Of a stretch of DNA of 64,000 bases, positions 36,849-44,365 are shown piece after piece (the stretch's first letter is position 1; every line of letters begins with the position of its first letter). Origin of the DNA: Streptomyces xylophagus (GTDB lineage: Bacteria; Actinomycetota; Actinomycetes; Streptomycetales; Streptomycetaceae); NCBI RefSeq assembly GCF_000716435.1, contig NZ_JNWO01000023.1, positions 62,001 to 126,000 on the forward strand, given 5' to 3'. The position numbers and the translations under genes are program-made. The notes below the pieces were generated by a model that worked only from the letters and a program-made list of their open reading frames with translations, did no database searches and was not told the origin of the DNA.

Positions 36849-38769
36849 CGATGGCCTCCTTGAGAGCCGTGGCGAGCTGCTCAGCCTTGAACGGCATGCC
36901 GTTCACCTGGTTGTACGAGTGCGCGTCCACCAGGTACTTCGCCCGGACCAGCGTGGCGAGCTGACCGAGGTTCATCTCGGGGATCACCACCCTGTCGTAG
37001 CGCTTCAGGACCGCGCCGAGATTCCGCGGGAAGGGGTTCAGGTGGCGGAGGTGGGCCTGGGCGATGGACTCGCCGGACCCGCGCAGGCGGCGGACCGCCG
37101 CCGTGATCGGGCCGAACGTCGAGCCCCAGCCCAGGACCAGCGTCCGCGCCTCGTGCGGGTCGTCGACCTCCAGATCCGGTACGTCGATGCCGTCGATCTT
37201 GGCCTGGCGGGTGCGGACCATGAAGTCGTGGTTGGCGGGGTCGTAGGAGATGTTGCCCGTGCCGTCCTGCTTCTCGATGCCGCCGATGCGGTGTTCGAGT
37301 CCGGGGGTGCCGGGGATCGCCCAGGGGCGGGCGAGGGTCTGCGGGTCGCGTTTGTAGGGCCAGAAGACTTCCGTGCCGTCGTCCAGCGTGTGGTTCGGGC
37401 CCTGTGCGAACTGGACGGTGAGGTCCGGGAGTTCGTCGATGTCGGGGATGCGCCAGGGCTCGGAACCGTTGGCCAGGTAGCCGTCCGAGAGGAGCATCAC
37501 CGGCGTGCGGTACGTCAGCGCGATCCGCGCCGCCTCGAGCGCCGCGTCGAAGCAGTCCGCCGGTGTGCACGGGGCGACGATCGGGACCGGCGCCTCACCG
37601 TTGCGCCCGAACATCGCCTGGAGGAGGTCCGCCTGTTCGGTCTTGGTGGGGAGGCCGGTGGAGGGGCCGCCGCGCTGGATGTCCAGGATGAGGAGGGGGA
37701 GTTCCATCGACACCGCGAGGCCGATGGTCTCCGACTTCAGCGCCACACCGGGGCCGCTGGTCGTCGTCACCGCGAGCGAGCCGCCGAAGGCCGCCCCCAG
37801 CGCCGCGCCGATGCCCGCGATCTCGTCCTCGGCCTGGAAGGTCCGTACGCCGAAGTTCTTGTGCCTGCTCAGTTCGTGCAGGATGTCGGACGCCGGCGTG
37901 ATCGGGTACGAGCCGAGGAAGAGGGGGAGGTCCGCCTGTTGGGACGCGGCGACCAAGCCGTAGGACAGGGCGAGGTTCCCGGAGATGTTGCGGTAGGTCC
38001 CGGTCGGGAACGCGGTGGCGGCCGGCGCGACCTCGTAGGAGACCGCGAAGTCCTCCGTCGTCTCGCCGAAGTTCCAACCCGCCCTGAACGCCGCGATGTT
38101 GGCCGCCGCGATCTCGGGTTTCTTCGCGAACTTCGACTTGAGGAACTTCTCCGTGCCCTCGGTCGGCCGGTGGTACATCCACGACAACAGGCCCAGCGCG
38201 AACATGTTCTTGCTGCGCTCGGCCTCCTTGCGGGTCAGGCCGAAGTCCTTCAACGCCTCGACGGTGAGGGTCGTGAGGGGGACGGGGTGCAGGCTGTAGC
38301 CGTCCAGCGAGCCGTCGTCGAGGGGCGAGGCGGGGTAACCCACCTTCTGCAGCGCGCGTTTGGTGAACTCGTCCGTGTTGACGATGATCTCCGCGCCGCG
38401 CGGCACATCGGCGATGTTCGCCTTCAGGGCGGCCGGGTTCATCGCGACCAGCACGTTGGGCGCGTCGCCCGGGGTCAGGATGTCGTGGTCGGCGAAATGC
38501 AGCTGGAACGACGAAACCCCCGGCAGGGTGCCTGCGGGGGCGCGGATCTCGGCCGGGAAGTTCGGCAGGGTGGAGAGGTCGTTCCCGAAGGACGCCGTCT
38601 CCGAGGTGAAGCGGTCACCGGTGAGCTGCATACCGTCACCCGAGTCACCGGCGAACCGGATGATCACCCGGTCCAGGCGTTGGACCTCCTTCACCCCCGC
38701 CGGTTTGCGTTGTTCCCCGACGACGGCTCCGTCGGCCTGCTCCGCTGGGCTACTGACCTGGCTGGTCAC
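36841..38769 (-). CDS. korA: 2-oxoacid:ferredoxin oxidoreductase, fused gamma-alpha subunit
   Basis: A 642-aa fusion. The N-terminal gamma domain (VIIRFAGDSGDGMQLTGDRF, QLHFADHDILTPGDAPNVLVAMNPAAL) is followed by the alpha domain (AASQQADLPLFLGSYPITPASDILHELSRHKNFGVRTFQAEDEIAGIGAALGAAFGG, VTTTSGPGVALKSETIGLAVSMELPLLILDIQRGGPSTGLPTKTEQADLLQAMFGRNGE). GTG at 38769 follows GAGGAGG. It forms an operon with korB. Its product, reduced ferredoxin, is a possible electron source for the incomplete complex I encoded nearby. Confidence 0.94.
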   Translation of the reverse strand: MTSQVSSPAEQADGAVVGEQRKPAGVKEVQRLDRVIIRFAGDSGDGMQLTGDRFTSETASFGNDLSTLPNFPAEIRAPAGTLPGVSSFQLHFADHDILTPGDAPNVLVAMNPAALKANIADVPRGAEIIVNTDEFTKRALQKVGYPASPLDDGSLDGYSLHPVPLTTLTVEALKDFGLTRKEAERSKNMFALGLLSWMYHRPTEGTEKFLKSKFAKKPEIAAANIAAFRAGWNFGETTEDFAVSYEVAPAATAFPTGTYRNISGNLALSYGLVAASQQADLPLFLGSYPITPASDILHELSRHKNFGVRTFQAEDEIAGIGAALGAAFGGSLAVTTTSGPGVALKSETIGLAVSMELPLLILDIQRGGPSTGLPTKTEQADLLQAMFGRNGEAPVPIVAPCTPADCFDAALEAARIALTYRTPVMLLSDGYLANGSEPWRIPDIDELPDLTVQFAQGPNHTLDDGTEVFWPYKRDPQTLARPWAIPGTPGLEHRIGGIEKQDGTGNISYDPANHDFMVRTRQAKIDGIDVPDLEVDDPHEARTLVLGWGSTFGPITAAVRRLRGSGESIAQAHLRHLNPFPRNLGAVLKRYDRVVIPEMNLGQLATLVRAKYLVDAHSYNQVNGMPFKAEQLATALKEAIDG

Positions 38770-39065
38770 TGAACTGGACCTCCTCTTCGAGGACGCTGTC
38801 CGGGCATGGTCGTCACGCCGACCCTCCCAGGATCAACCCTACGTCTGTAAGGGTCGCCTTCCTTCGGCTGTTCGCATGATGGACGCTGTTTTGAGACGGT
38901 TCGACGCCCTGACTTGTCATGATTTCTCGCCCCCCGACGCTTCCCTTGAAGACGCTCCTGTGCATTGTCCGGTTCTCGAACTCGGCTGACGGCCGGCTGA
39001 CAGTGAACTGACGGCGGTGAACAACCGCCGGTCGGCGACCGGGCAGCTGACACAGTGTCAGTTTG
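38770..39065. promoter_or_regulatory. Region upstream of korA with CTGAC repeats and a dyad
   Basis: This gap follows the stop of the response regulator and precedes korA, all on the minus strand. It contains repeated CTGAC/GTCAG words and a near-perfect dyad, CTGACACAGTGTCAG, at 39047-39061 with a further TGTCA 3 bp beyond. It may be a terminator of the regulator gene or an operator; no clear promoter was picked. Confidence 0.45.
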
Positions 39066-39755
39066 TCAGGAGTTGAGGTAGGTGAGCACGGCCAGAACAC
39101 GCCGGTGATCCCCGTCACTCGGCGAAAGTCCCAGCTTCAGGAAGATGTTGCTGACGTGCTTCTCGACCGCGCCGTCGCTCACCACCAGCTGCCGGGCTAT
39201 CGCGGAGTTCGTCCGCCCCTCGGCCATCAGCCCCAGCACCTCGCGCTCCCGCGGGGTGAGTCGCACCAGCACGTCCTGCTTACGGCTGCGCCCGAGCAGC
39301 TGCGCGACCACCTCCGGGTCGAGCGCCGTACCCCCCGAGGCCACGCGCACCACCGCGTCGACGAACTCGCGCACCTCGGCCACCCGGTCCTTCAGCAGAT
39401 AGCCGACGCCGTGGGTGGAACCGGCCAGCAGTTCGGTGGCGTAGCGCTCCTCCACGTACTGCGACAGCACGAGCACGCCGAGACCGGGATGCGCCTTGCG
39501 CAGCTCCACCGCCGCGCGGACACCTTCGTCGGTGTGGGTCGGCGGCATGCGCACATCGGCCACGACCACGTCCGGCAGTGCGCCCTGGTCGGCCAGCTCG
39601 GTGATGGTCTTGACCAGCGCGTCCCCGTCGCCCACCCCGGCCACCACGTCGTGCCCGCGGTCGGTCAACAACCGGGTCAGGCCCTCCCTGAGCAGCACTG
39701 AATCCTCGGCGATGACCACCCGCACCCTGTCCTCCACGATGTTCGGCCCCCCCAT
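39066..39755 (-). CDS. NarL/LuxR-family response regulator
   Basis: A 229-aa two-component regulator. The receiver has the acidic pair EDS, phospho-acceptor Asp in VVVADVRMPP (Asp67) and Lys in YLLKDR. The LuxR helix-turn-helix reads LTPREREVLGLMAEGRTNSAIARQLVVSDGAVEKHVSNIFLKLGL. Start ATG at 39755; a GTG at 39737 with a stronger G-rich site is also possible. Two histidine kinase genes lie upstream on the same strand, so this is a one-regulator, two-kinase set. From memory, S. coelicolor has the same arrangement here. Confidence 0.92.
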   Translation of the reverse strand: MGGPNIVEDRVRVVIAEDSVLLREGLTRLLTDRGHDVVAGVGDGDALVKTITELADQGALPDVVVADVRMPPTHTDEGVRAAVELRKAHPGLGVLVLSQYVEERYATELLAGSTHGVGYLLKDRVAEVREFVDAVVRVASGGTALDPEVVAQLLGRSRKQDVLVRLTPREREVLGLMAEGRTNSAIARQLVVSDGAVEKHVSNIFLKLGLSPSDGDHRRVLAVLTYLNS

Positions 39756-39979
39756 AGCCTGCCCTGCCGTTCCGCGCCGGCCGCGCCCTGTTCGCGTCCG
39801 TCCGCACGACAAGCCCAGCATTCCAGTATTCGGACCGCGGTGCGTCCGGGCGACTGGAATAGGGGGGTGGTGGGGTGGGTTCAGGCCAGCGAAATCCGGC
39901 CTGTGCGGTGTTTGGTTCTCAGGGGGGTGGGGTGGGGTGGAGGTGCGGTGGGTCTGGGCTGTCGGGCGGTCGCTTTTCA

Positions 39980-40124
39980 GCGTTCGCTTTTGAGTGCGGG
40001 CCGGCATCAACCAGCCCGTCCGGCGGTCGTTCTTCAGCGCGGGCCGGCATCAACCAGCCTGTCGGGGCGTTCGCTTTTCAGCGCGGGCCGGATACATCCA
40101 GCCCGTCCGGCGTTTGAGGACGAG
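39980..40124. repeat. Tandem array of Streptomyces intergenic repeat
   Basis: Three consecutive copies of a unit of about 43 bp, each containing GCGGGCCGGCATCAACCAGC or a variant and then CCGTCCGG. The copies start near 39980, 40023 and 40067; a shorter fourth piece precedes them at about 39963. The last copy runs into CCGTCCGGCGTTTGAGGACG, which I recall as a very common intergenic element in this genus. Confidence 0.8.
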
Positions 40125-40125
40125 G

Positions 40126-40167
40126 CCCCTTCAGGGCCGAAGGGGGGTCTGGGGGCGCAGCCCCCAG
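40126..40167 (-). terminator. Double hairpin downstream of the first histidine kinase
   Basis: CCCCTTC...GAAGGGG (40126-40145) and CTGGGGGCGCAGCCCCCAG (40149-40167) form two adjacent stable stems 50 bp after the kinase stop. They would stop kinase transcripts and suggest that the regulator has its own promoter. Confidence 0.7.
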
Positions 40168-40217
40168 GGGGCCGGGCAGGGGGCTCAACTCCTCAACCCC
40201 GCACCCCTTCACCCCCC

Positions 40218-41561
40218 TCACCCCCGCCACGGCAGCTCCGCCGTGATCCGGGTAGGCCCCCCCGCCGGCGAGTCGACCACCAGAATCCCATCCACCGCAT
40301 CGAGCCGCCCGGCAAGACCGGCCAACCCCGAACCGCCGGAGGCATCCGCGCCGCCCACCCCGTTGTCCACGACCTGAAGCATCAGCCGGTTCTCCACCCG
40401 CCACACATCCACCGCGGCCCACGTCGCCTTGGCGTGCTTGCTGATGTTCTGCAGCAGCTCGGAGACGGTGAAGTACGCGATCCCCTCGATCGCGGCCGCC
40501 GGCCGCGCCGGCAGATCCACGTCCACCTGCACCGGCACCGTGCAGCGCGAGGCGACGGAGGACAGGGCGGCGTCGAGCCCCCGGTCCGTCAGCACCGCCG
40601 GATGGATCCCGCGCGCCAGATCCCGCAGCTCCTGCAACGCCGTCTTCACCTCGCCGTGCGCCTCGCCCACCATCCGCGCCGCGGCCTGCGGGTCCTCGGT
40701 CAGCTTTTCCTTGGCCAGCCCCAGATCCATTGCCAGAGCTACGAGGCGAGCCTGCGCCCCGTCGTGCAGATCGCGCTCGATCCGTCGTAGATCCGCCGCC
40801 GCCGTGTCGACCACGACACCCCGGTCCGACTCCAGCTCCACGACCCGTGTCGCCAGCGTCGACGGTCCGAGCAGCCCGTGTACCAGAAGCCGGTCCACCA
40901 GCGTCAGCGCTCGCACGATCCACGGCGTGGCCAGGGTGAACAACAGTCCGATCAGCGCGGTCACGGTGATCTCGAAGGGGTTGTCCAGATAGATCCGGTG
41001 GTGCTCGTCGCCGTAGAGCTGAAGGCCGCCCCCACCGCCGTACATCGGGAAGAGCCAGAACCACAGCGGGTACGTCAGGAGGGCCCAGCCGTACGCCCAG
41101 AAGTTGAGGGCGACGACGAAGGAGAAGACCGCCCAGGGGAAGTGCAGCACCGCGTACAGCAGGTGGCGCCAGGACGTGCCGCTCTTGAGGACGGCGCCCA
41201 TCCAGGCCATCGGGCCGTTCTTCTTCATCCGCAGCGGCTCCGGGTCGGCGATGTCCAGGTCGAGCAGCCGGCGGGCCCGGGCCCGCTCCAGCGCGCCGAA
41301 GCCGCGGCAGCCGGCCAGGGCGCAGGCCAGGACCGGAACGCCGAGGAACGTGATGAGCAGGCCCGCTCCCAGCGACACCATCGTGACCGCGTAGGTGAAG
41401 AGCAGGATGCTGATCGGCAGGCTCAGCAGGACGTAGCCGAACTCGCGCCAGTGGCGCGCCTCCAGGGGGGCGCGCAGCGCGGTCGGCAGCCGACGCCGGC
41501 GCCGTTCGTCGAGGTCGAACGTGCCGTGCGGTCCGTACCCCTGCCCGTACTCCGTGGCCAT
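40218..41561 (-). CDS. Sensor histidine kinase (HisKA_3), proximal
   Basis: A 447-aa membrane kinase. The N-terminal half is a bacterial sensor domain with four or more membrane helices (for example FGYVLLSLPISILLFTYAVTMVSLGAGLLITFLGVPVLA). The dimerisation/phosphoacceptor box is [29 protein letters not shown] (His in RDLHDG) and the ATPase has [13 protein letters not shown] and VVDNGVGGA. It is a close paralogue of the next kinase. Both should phosphorylate the NarL-type regulator downstream. The signal is unknown. Confidence 0.93.
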   Translation of the reverse strand: MATEYGQGYGPHGTFDLDERRRRRLPTALRAPLEARHWREFGYVLLSLPISILLFTYAVTMVSLGAGLLITFLGVPVLACALAGCRGFGALERARARRLLDLDIADPEPLRMKKNGPMAWMGAVLKSGTSWRHLLYAVLHFPWAVFSFVVALNFWAYGWALLTYPLWFWLFPMYGGGGGLQLYGDEHHRIYLDNPFEITVTALIGLLFTLATPWIVRALTLVDRLLVHGLLGPSTLATRVVELESDRGVVVDTAAADLRRIERDLHDGAQARLVALAMDLGLAKEKLTEDPQAAARMVGEAHGEVKTALQELRDLARGIHPAVLTDRGLDAALSSVASRCTVPVQVDVDLPARPAAAIEGIAYFTVSELLQNISKHAKATWAAVDVWRVENRLMLQVVDNGVGGADASGGSGLAGLAGRLDAVDGILVVDSPAGGPTRITAELPWRG

Positions 41562-41700
41562 TGACGTCGTCCTGTTCTAGTCGTTTCCGCAGCCGTGCTG
41601 TCGTATCTCCAGACTGCTCGGCCGCAGGTCCGCGGACCATGGAGTCCGTCGGCCTCTCGGGAGGGGGGTTTTCCCTACCCCCGGGTTTTCCCGTGTCCCC

Positions 41701-41842
41701 GGCGGGGAGTCGAGGACGAACAACAGCCCCTCGGGCAGGGGGTTTTGCTACCTCTGGCCGCCCGGCTCGGCGGTCCGCTCCCGCCACGGCAGCTCCGCCG
41801 TGACCGTCGTGGGTCCGCCGGGCGGGGAGTCGAGGACGAACA
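41701..41842. repeat. 22-bp direct repeat spanning the kinase gap and kinase 3' end
   Basis: The 22 bases at 41701-41722 (starting GGCGGGGAGTCGAGGACGAA) recur exactly at 41821-41842, 120 bp away. The second copy codes for the C-terminal part of the distal kinase; the first lies in the gap. It looks like a partial duplication of the gene end. Confidence 0.85.
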
Positions 41843-42968
41843 GGCCGTCGACCGCGCCGAGGCGGTCGGCGAGGCCGCGCATCCCCGTGCCGCCGTCGAG
41901 ATTGGCGCCGCCGCGGCCGTCGTCCCACACCTGGATGAGCAGCCGGTCCTCCGCCCGCCACACGTCCACCGACGCCGAACGGGCGCCGCTGTGCTTGCTG
42001 ATGTTCTGCAGCAGCTCGGAGACGGTGAAGTACGCGATGCCTTCGATCGCCGCCGCCGGGCGCGCCCCCAGATCGGCCGTCACCTTCACCGGCACCGTGC
42101 AGCGCGTGGCGACGGAGGAGAGCGCCGCGTCGAGGCCGCGGTCGGTGAGGACGGCGGGATGGATTCCGCGTGCCAGATCCCGCAGTTCCTGGAGTGCGAG
42201 CTTCACCTCGCCGTGCGCCTCGTCGACCATCGCGGCGACATGCTCGTCGGCCTGACCTTCGAGCAGTTTCTCCTTCGCCAACCCCAGCCCCATCGCCAGA
42301 TTGACCAGCCGGGCCTGCGCCCCGTCGTGCAGATCGCGCTCGATCCGTCGCAGGTCGGCCGCCGCCGTGTCGACCACGACCCCGCGGTCGGACTCCAGTT
42401 CGGCGATACGGCGCTCCAGCTCGTCGGAGGGGGAGAGGAGGCCACGCACCATCGCCCGGTCCGCGTTCGCCAGCCCCCGCGCGATGAACGGCAGCACCGG
42501 CCACAGCACGAACAGCGAGGTCAGCGTGATCGTGAAGGTGACGATGCCCCACGGCAACCGCATCCCGTCGTACAGCACCGTCCGCCAGCCCACCGGGTCC
42601 TTCAGCGCCATCCACACCCGTTGCAGCAGCCCGCCCCCCTTGCGCAACGGCAACGGGCTCGGCTCGTCGATCCGCAGCCCGAGCAGCCGCCGGGCCCGGC
42701 CCCGCTCGAACTTCCCGATCAGCCGCGCGCCCATCAACCCCAGCGCGAGCAGCGGGAATCCGACCACGGTGATGGTGAGCAGCGAGCTGGTGAACAGCAC
42801 CGTCGCCACGTACACGAAGCCGAACACCGACATCGGCAGATTCGCCAGGAGATGCGCGATCTCCTTCCAGGTGTGTCTGTCGTAGGCGAAACGGGCCGGT
42901 GGCAGGGGCTCGTCGAGCTTCTCGCCGCCGGATGCCGCCGGGTCGGCGTAGGGGATGCGTACGGTCAT
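41748..42968 (-). CDS. Sensor histidine kinase (HisKA_3), distal
   Basis: A 406-aa kinase from ATG 42968. It has a shorter N-terminus than its paralogue but the same sensor layout ([47 protein letters not shown]). The catalytic core is nearly identical: [61 protein letters not shown]. The ATPase G-box is [20 protein letters not shown]. It heads the minus-strand set and is divergent from the nuo operon, so it could sense respiratory state; this is inference. Confidence 0.93.
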   Translation of the reverse strand: MTVRIPYADPAASGGEKLDEPLPPARFAYDRHTWKEIAHLLANLPMSVFGFVYVATVLFTSSLLTITVVGFPLLALGLMGARLIGKFERGRARRLLGLRIDEPSPLPLRKGGGLLQRVWMALKDPVGWRTVLYDGMRLPWGIVTFTITLTSLFVLWPVLPFIARGLANADRAMVRGLLSPSDELERRIAELESDRGVVVDTAAADLRRIERDLHDGAQARLVNLAMGLGLAKEKLLEGQADEHVAAMVDEAHGEVKLALQELRDLARGIHPAVLTDRGLDAALSSVATRCTVPVKVTADLGARPAAAIEGIAYFTVSELLQNISKHSGARSASVDVWRAEDRLLIQVWDDGRGGANLDGGTGMRGLADRLGAVDGLFVLDSPPGGPTTVTAELPWRERTAEPGGQR

Positions 42969-43082
42969 ACGGGCCAGGGTGCCGCGCGGCGCGCCCCGGC
43001 GCCATGAGGTCCGCCGCCCCGGTCTCCTGGGGAAAACCCCACCACCGGCATCTCGGGCGGATCTCAAGCCGTGACGGGCTGC

Positions 43083-43110
43083 TTACGGTCCCTTTAACAG
43101 GGCCTAGACT
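43083..43110 (+). promoter_or_regulatory. Candidate nuo operon promoter
   Basis: TTACGG (43083-43088) and TAGACT (43105-43110) are 16 bp apart, about 110 bp before nuoA. Two copies of CACCGGGGTACC (43151-43162, 43168-43179) lie in the leader. The match to the HrdB consensus is modest. Confidence 0.4.
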
Positions 43111-43220
43111 CCCGTGCGTACAGATCGTCGAACACAGAGTTCACATGGGTCACCGGGGTACCAGGGGCACCGGGGTACCGGGCCGCACTGCCGGCCACCG
43201 GCGAAGAGGAGGGGTCGGAC

Positions 43221-43676
43221 TTGCGGGAGACGTTGCCAGGGACCTTGCCGGAGACCTTGTCGGGGACCTATCGGGGGACCTTGCGGGAGCCGACCGTGGT
43301 CGTCGCGGCGGACTACTTCCGGTCCTACTCCGTCGTGGGCCTGCTCGCCGTCGTCGGCGTCCTCTTCGTCGCCGTGGCCTTCGGCGCGGGCCGCCTGCTG
43401 CGCCCGGTCGTCCCCACCCCCGAGAAACTCCTGACGTACGAGTGCGGCGTCGACCCCGTCGGCGAGGGCTGGGCCCACACCCAAGTCCGCTACTACGTCT
43501 ACGCGTTCCTGTACGTCGTCTTCGCCGTCGACTCGATCTTCCTCTTCCCCTGGGCCACGGTCTTCGCCGCGCCGGGCTACGGCGCGGCCACCCTCGTGGA
43601 GATGTTCATCTTCCTCGGCTTCCTCGCCGTGGGCCTGCTGTACGCATACAAGAAGGGCGTCCTCGCATGGACGTGA
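43221..43676 (+). CDS. nuoA: NADH-quinone oxidoreductase subunit A (second set)
   Basis: A membrane subunit of complex I, 151 aa. Core motifs: [44 protein letters not shown] and [24 protein letters not shown]; three membrane helices. TTG at 43221 is favoured by GAGGAGG 8 nt upstream. The first 24 residues are an unusual repeat ([20 protein letters not shown]) not found in typical NuoA; an internal GTG at about 43296 would remove it. It overlaps nuoB by 10 bp. Confidence 0.93.
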   Translation: MRETLPGTLPETLSGTYRGTLREPTVVVAADYFRSYSVVGLLAVVGVLFVAVAFGAGRLLRPVVPTPEKLLTYECGVDPVGEGWAHTQVRYYVYAFLYVVFAVDSIFLFPWATVFAAPGYGAATLVEMFIFLGFLAVGLLYAYKKGVLAWT

Positions 43677-44365
43677 CCCCCGAGCCCGTGTCGTCGCCGG
43701 AGCCGGTGTACCTCCCCGAGCCGAAACGCCTGGGCGCCCTCGCCCGCCTCGCCCCCGAACCGATGAAGGTGGTCCTCAACTGGGGCCGCCGCTACTCCCT
43801 CTGGGTCTTCAACTTCGGCCTCGCCTGCTGCGCCATCGAGTTCATCGCCGCGTCCATGGCCCGCCACGACTTCATCCGCCTCGGCGTGATCCCCTTCGCA
43901 CCGGGCCCGCGCCAGGCCGACCTGATGGTCGTCTCCGGCACGGTCACGGACAAGATGGCCCCCGCCGTGAAACGCCTCTACGAGCAGATGCCGGAACCGA
44001 AATACGTCATCTCGTTCGGCGCCTGCTCCAACTGCGGCGGCCCCTACTGGGACTCCTACTCCGTCACCAAGGGCGTCGACCAGATCATCCCGGTCGACGT
44101 CTACGTCCCCGGCTGCCCACCCCGCCCCGAAGCCCTCCTCCAGGGCATCCTCAAACTCCAGGAGAAGATCGCCCGGGAGTCGCTGGGGGAGCGGTACGGG
44201 TATGGGTCGGGGTCCGGGTCTGCGGGGGCGCGCCCTTCCACGGCGGCACTGCAGAGCGGGTTGGTGACGGCACCGGCACCGGCGGCGGCGGGTGAGTCAG
44301 CCGAGGGCTCATCGGCTACGGCTACGGGCTCGTCCTCCGACCCGGCCTCGGGGGATGCCCGATGA
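43667..44365 (+). CDS. nuoB: NADH-quinone oxidoreductase subunit B (second set)
   Basis: Carries Fe-S cluster N2, the last carrier before quinone. The 232-aa protein has all four ligands: CC in [10 protein letters not shown], Cys in [11 protein letters not shown] and Cys in [23 protein letters not shown] is typical. The C-terminal 55 residues (after [17 protein letters not shown]) are a Ser/Gly/Ala-rich extension. Starts inside the nuoA end and stops with an ATGA overlap into nuoC. Confidence 0.94.
   Translation: MDVTPEPVSSPEPVYLPEPKRLGALARLAPEPMKVVLNWGRRYSLWVFNFGLACCAIEFIAASMARHDFIRLGVIPFAPGPRQADLMVVSGTVTDKMAPAVKRLYEQMPEPKYVISFGACSNCGGPYWDSYSVTKGVDQIIPVDVYVPGCPPRPEALLQGILKLQEKIARESLGERYGYGSGSGSAGARPSTAALQSGLVTAPAPAAAGESAEGSSATATGSSSDPASGDAR

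Larger units (their letters stand above)
39756..40217. other. Repeat-rich intergenic region between kinase and regulator genes
   Basis: This 462-bp region has no gene. Its middle is an array of about 43-bp repeats (39980-40124), followed by two G/C hairpins (40126-40167). The left part (39830-39960) is G-rich on the plus strand and otherwise featureless. The regulator promoter probably lies between 39756 and about 39830. Confidence 0.75.

Noticed and set aside
39980..40124. CRISPR array
   Set aside because: Units are nearly contiguous with no unique spacers of constant length, and no cas genes are near.
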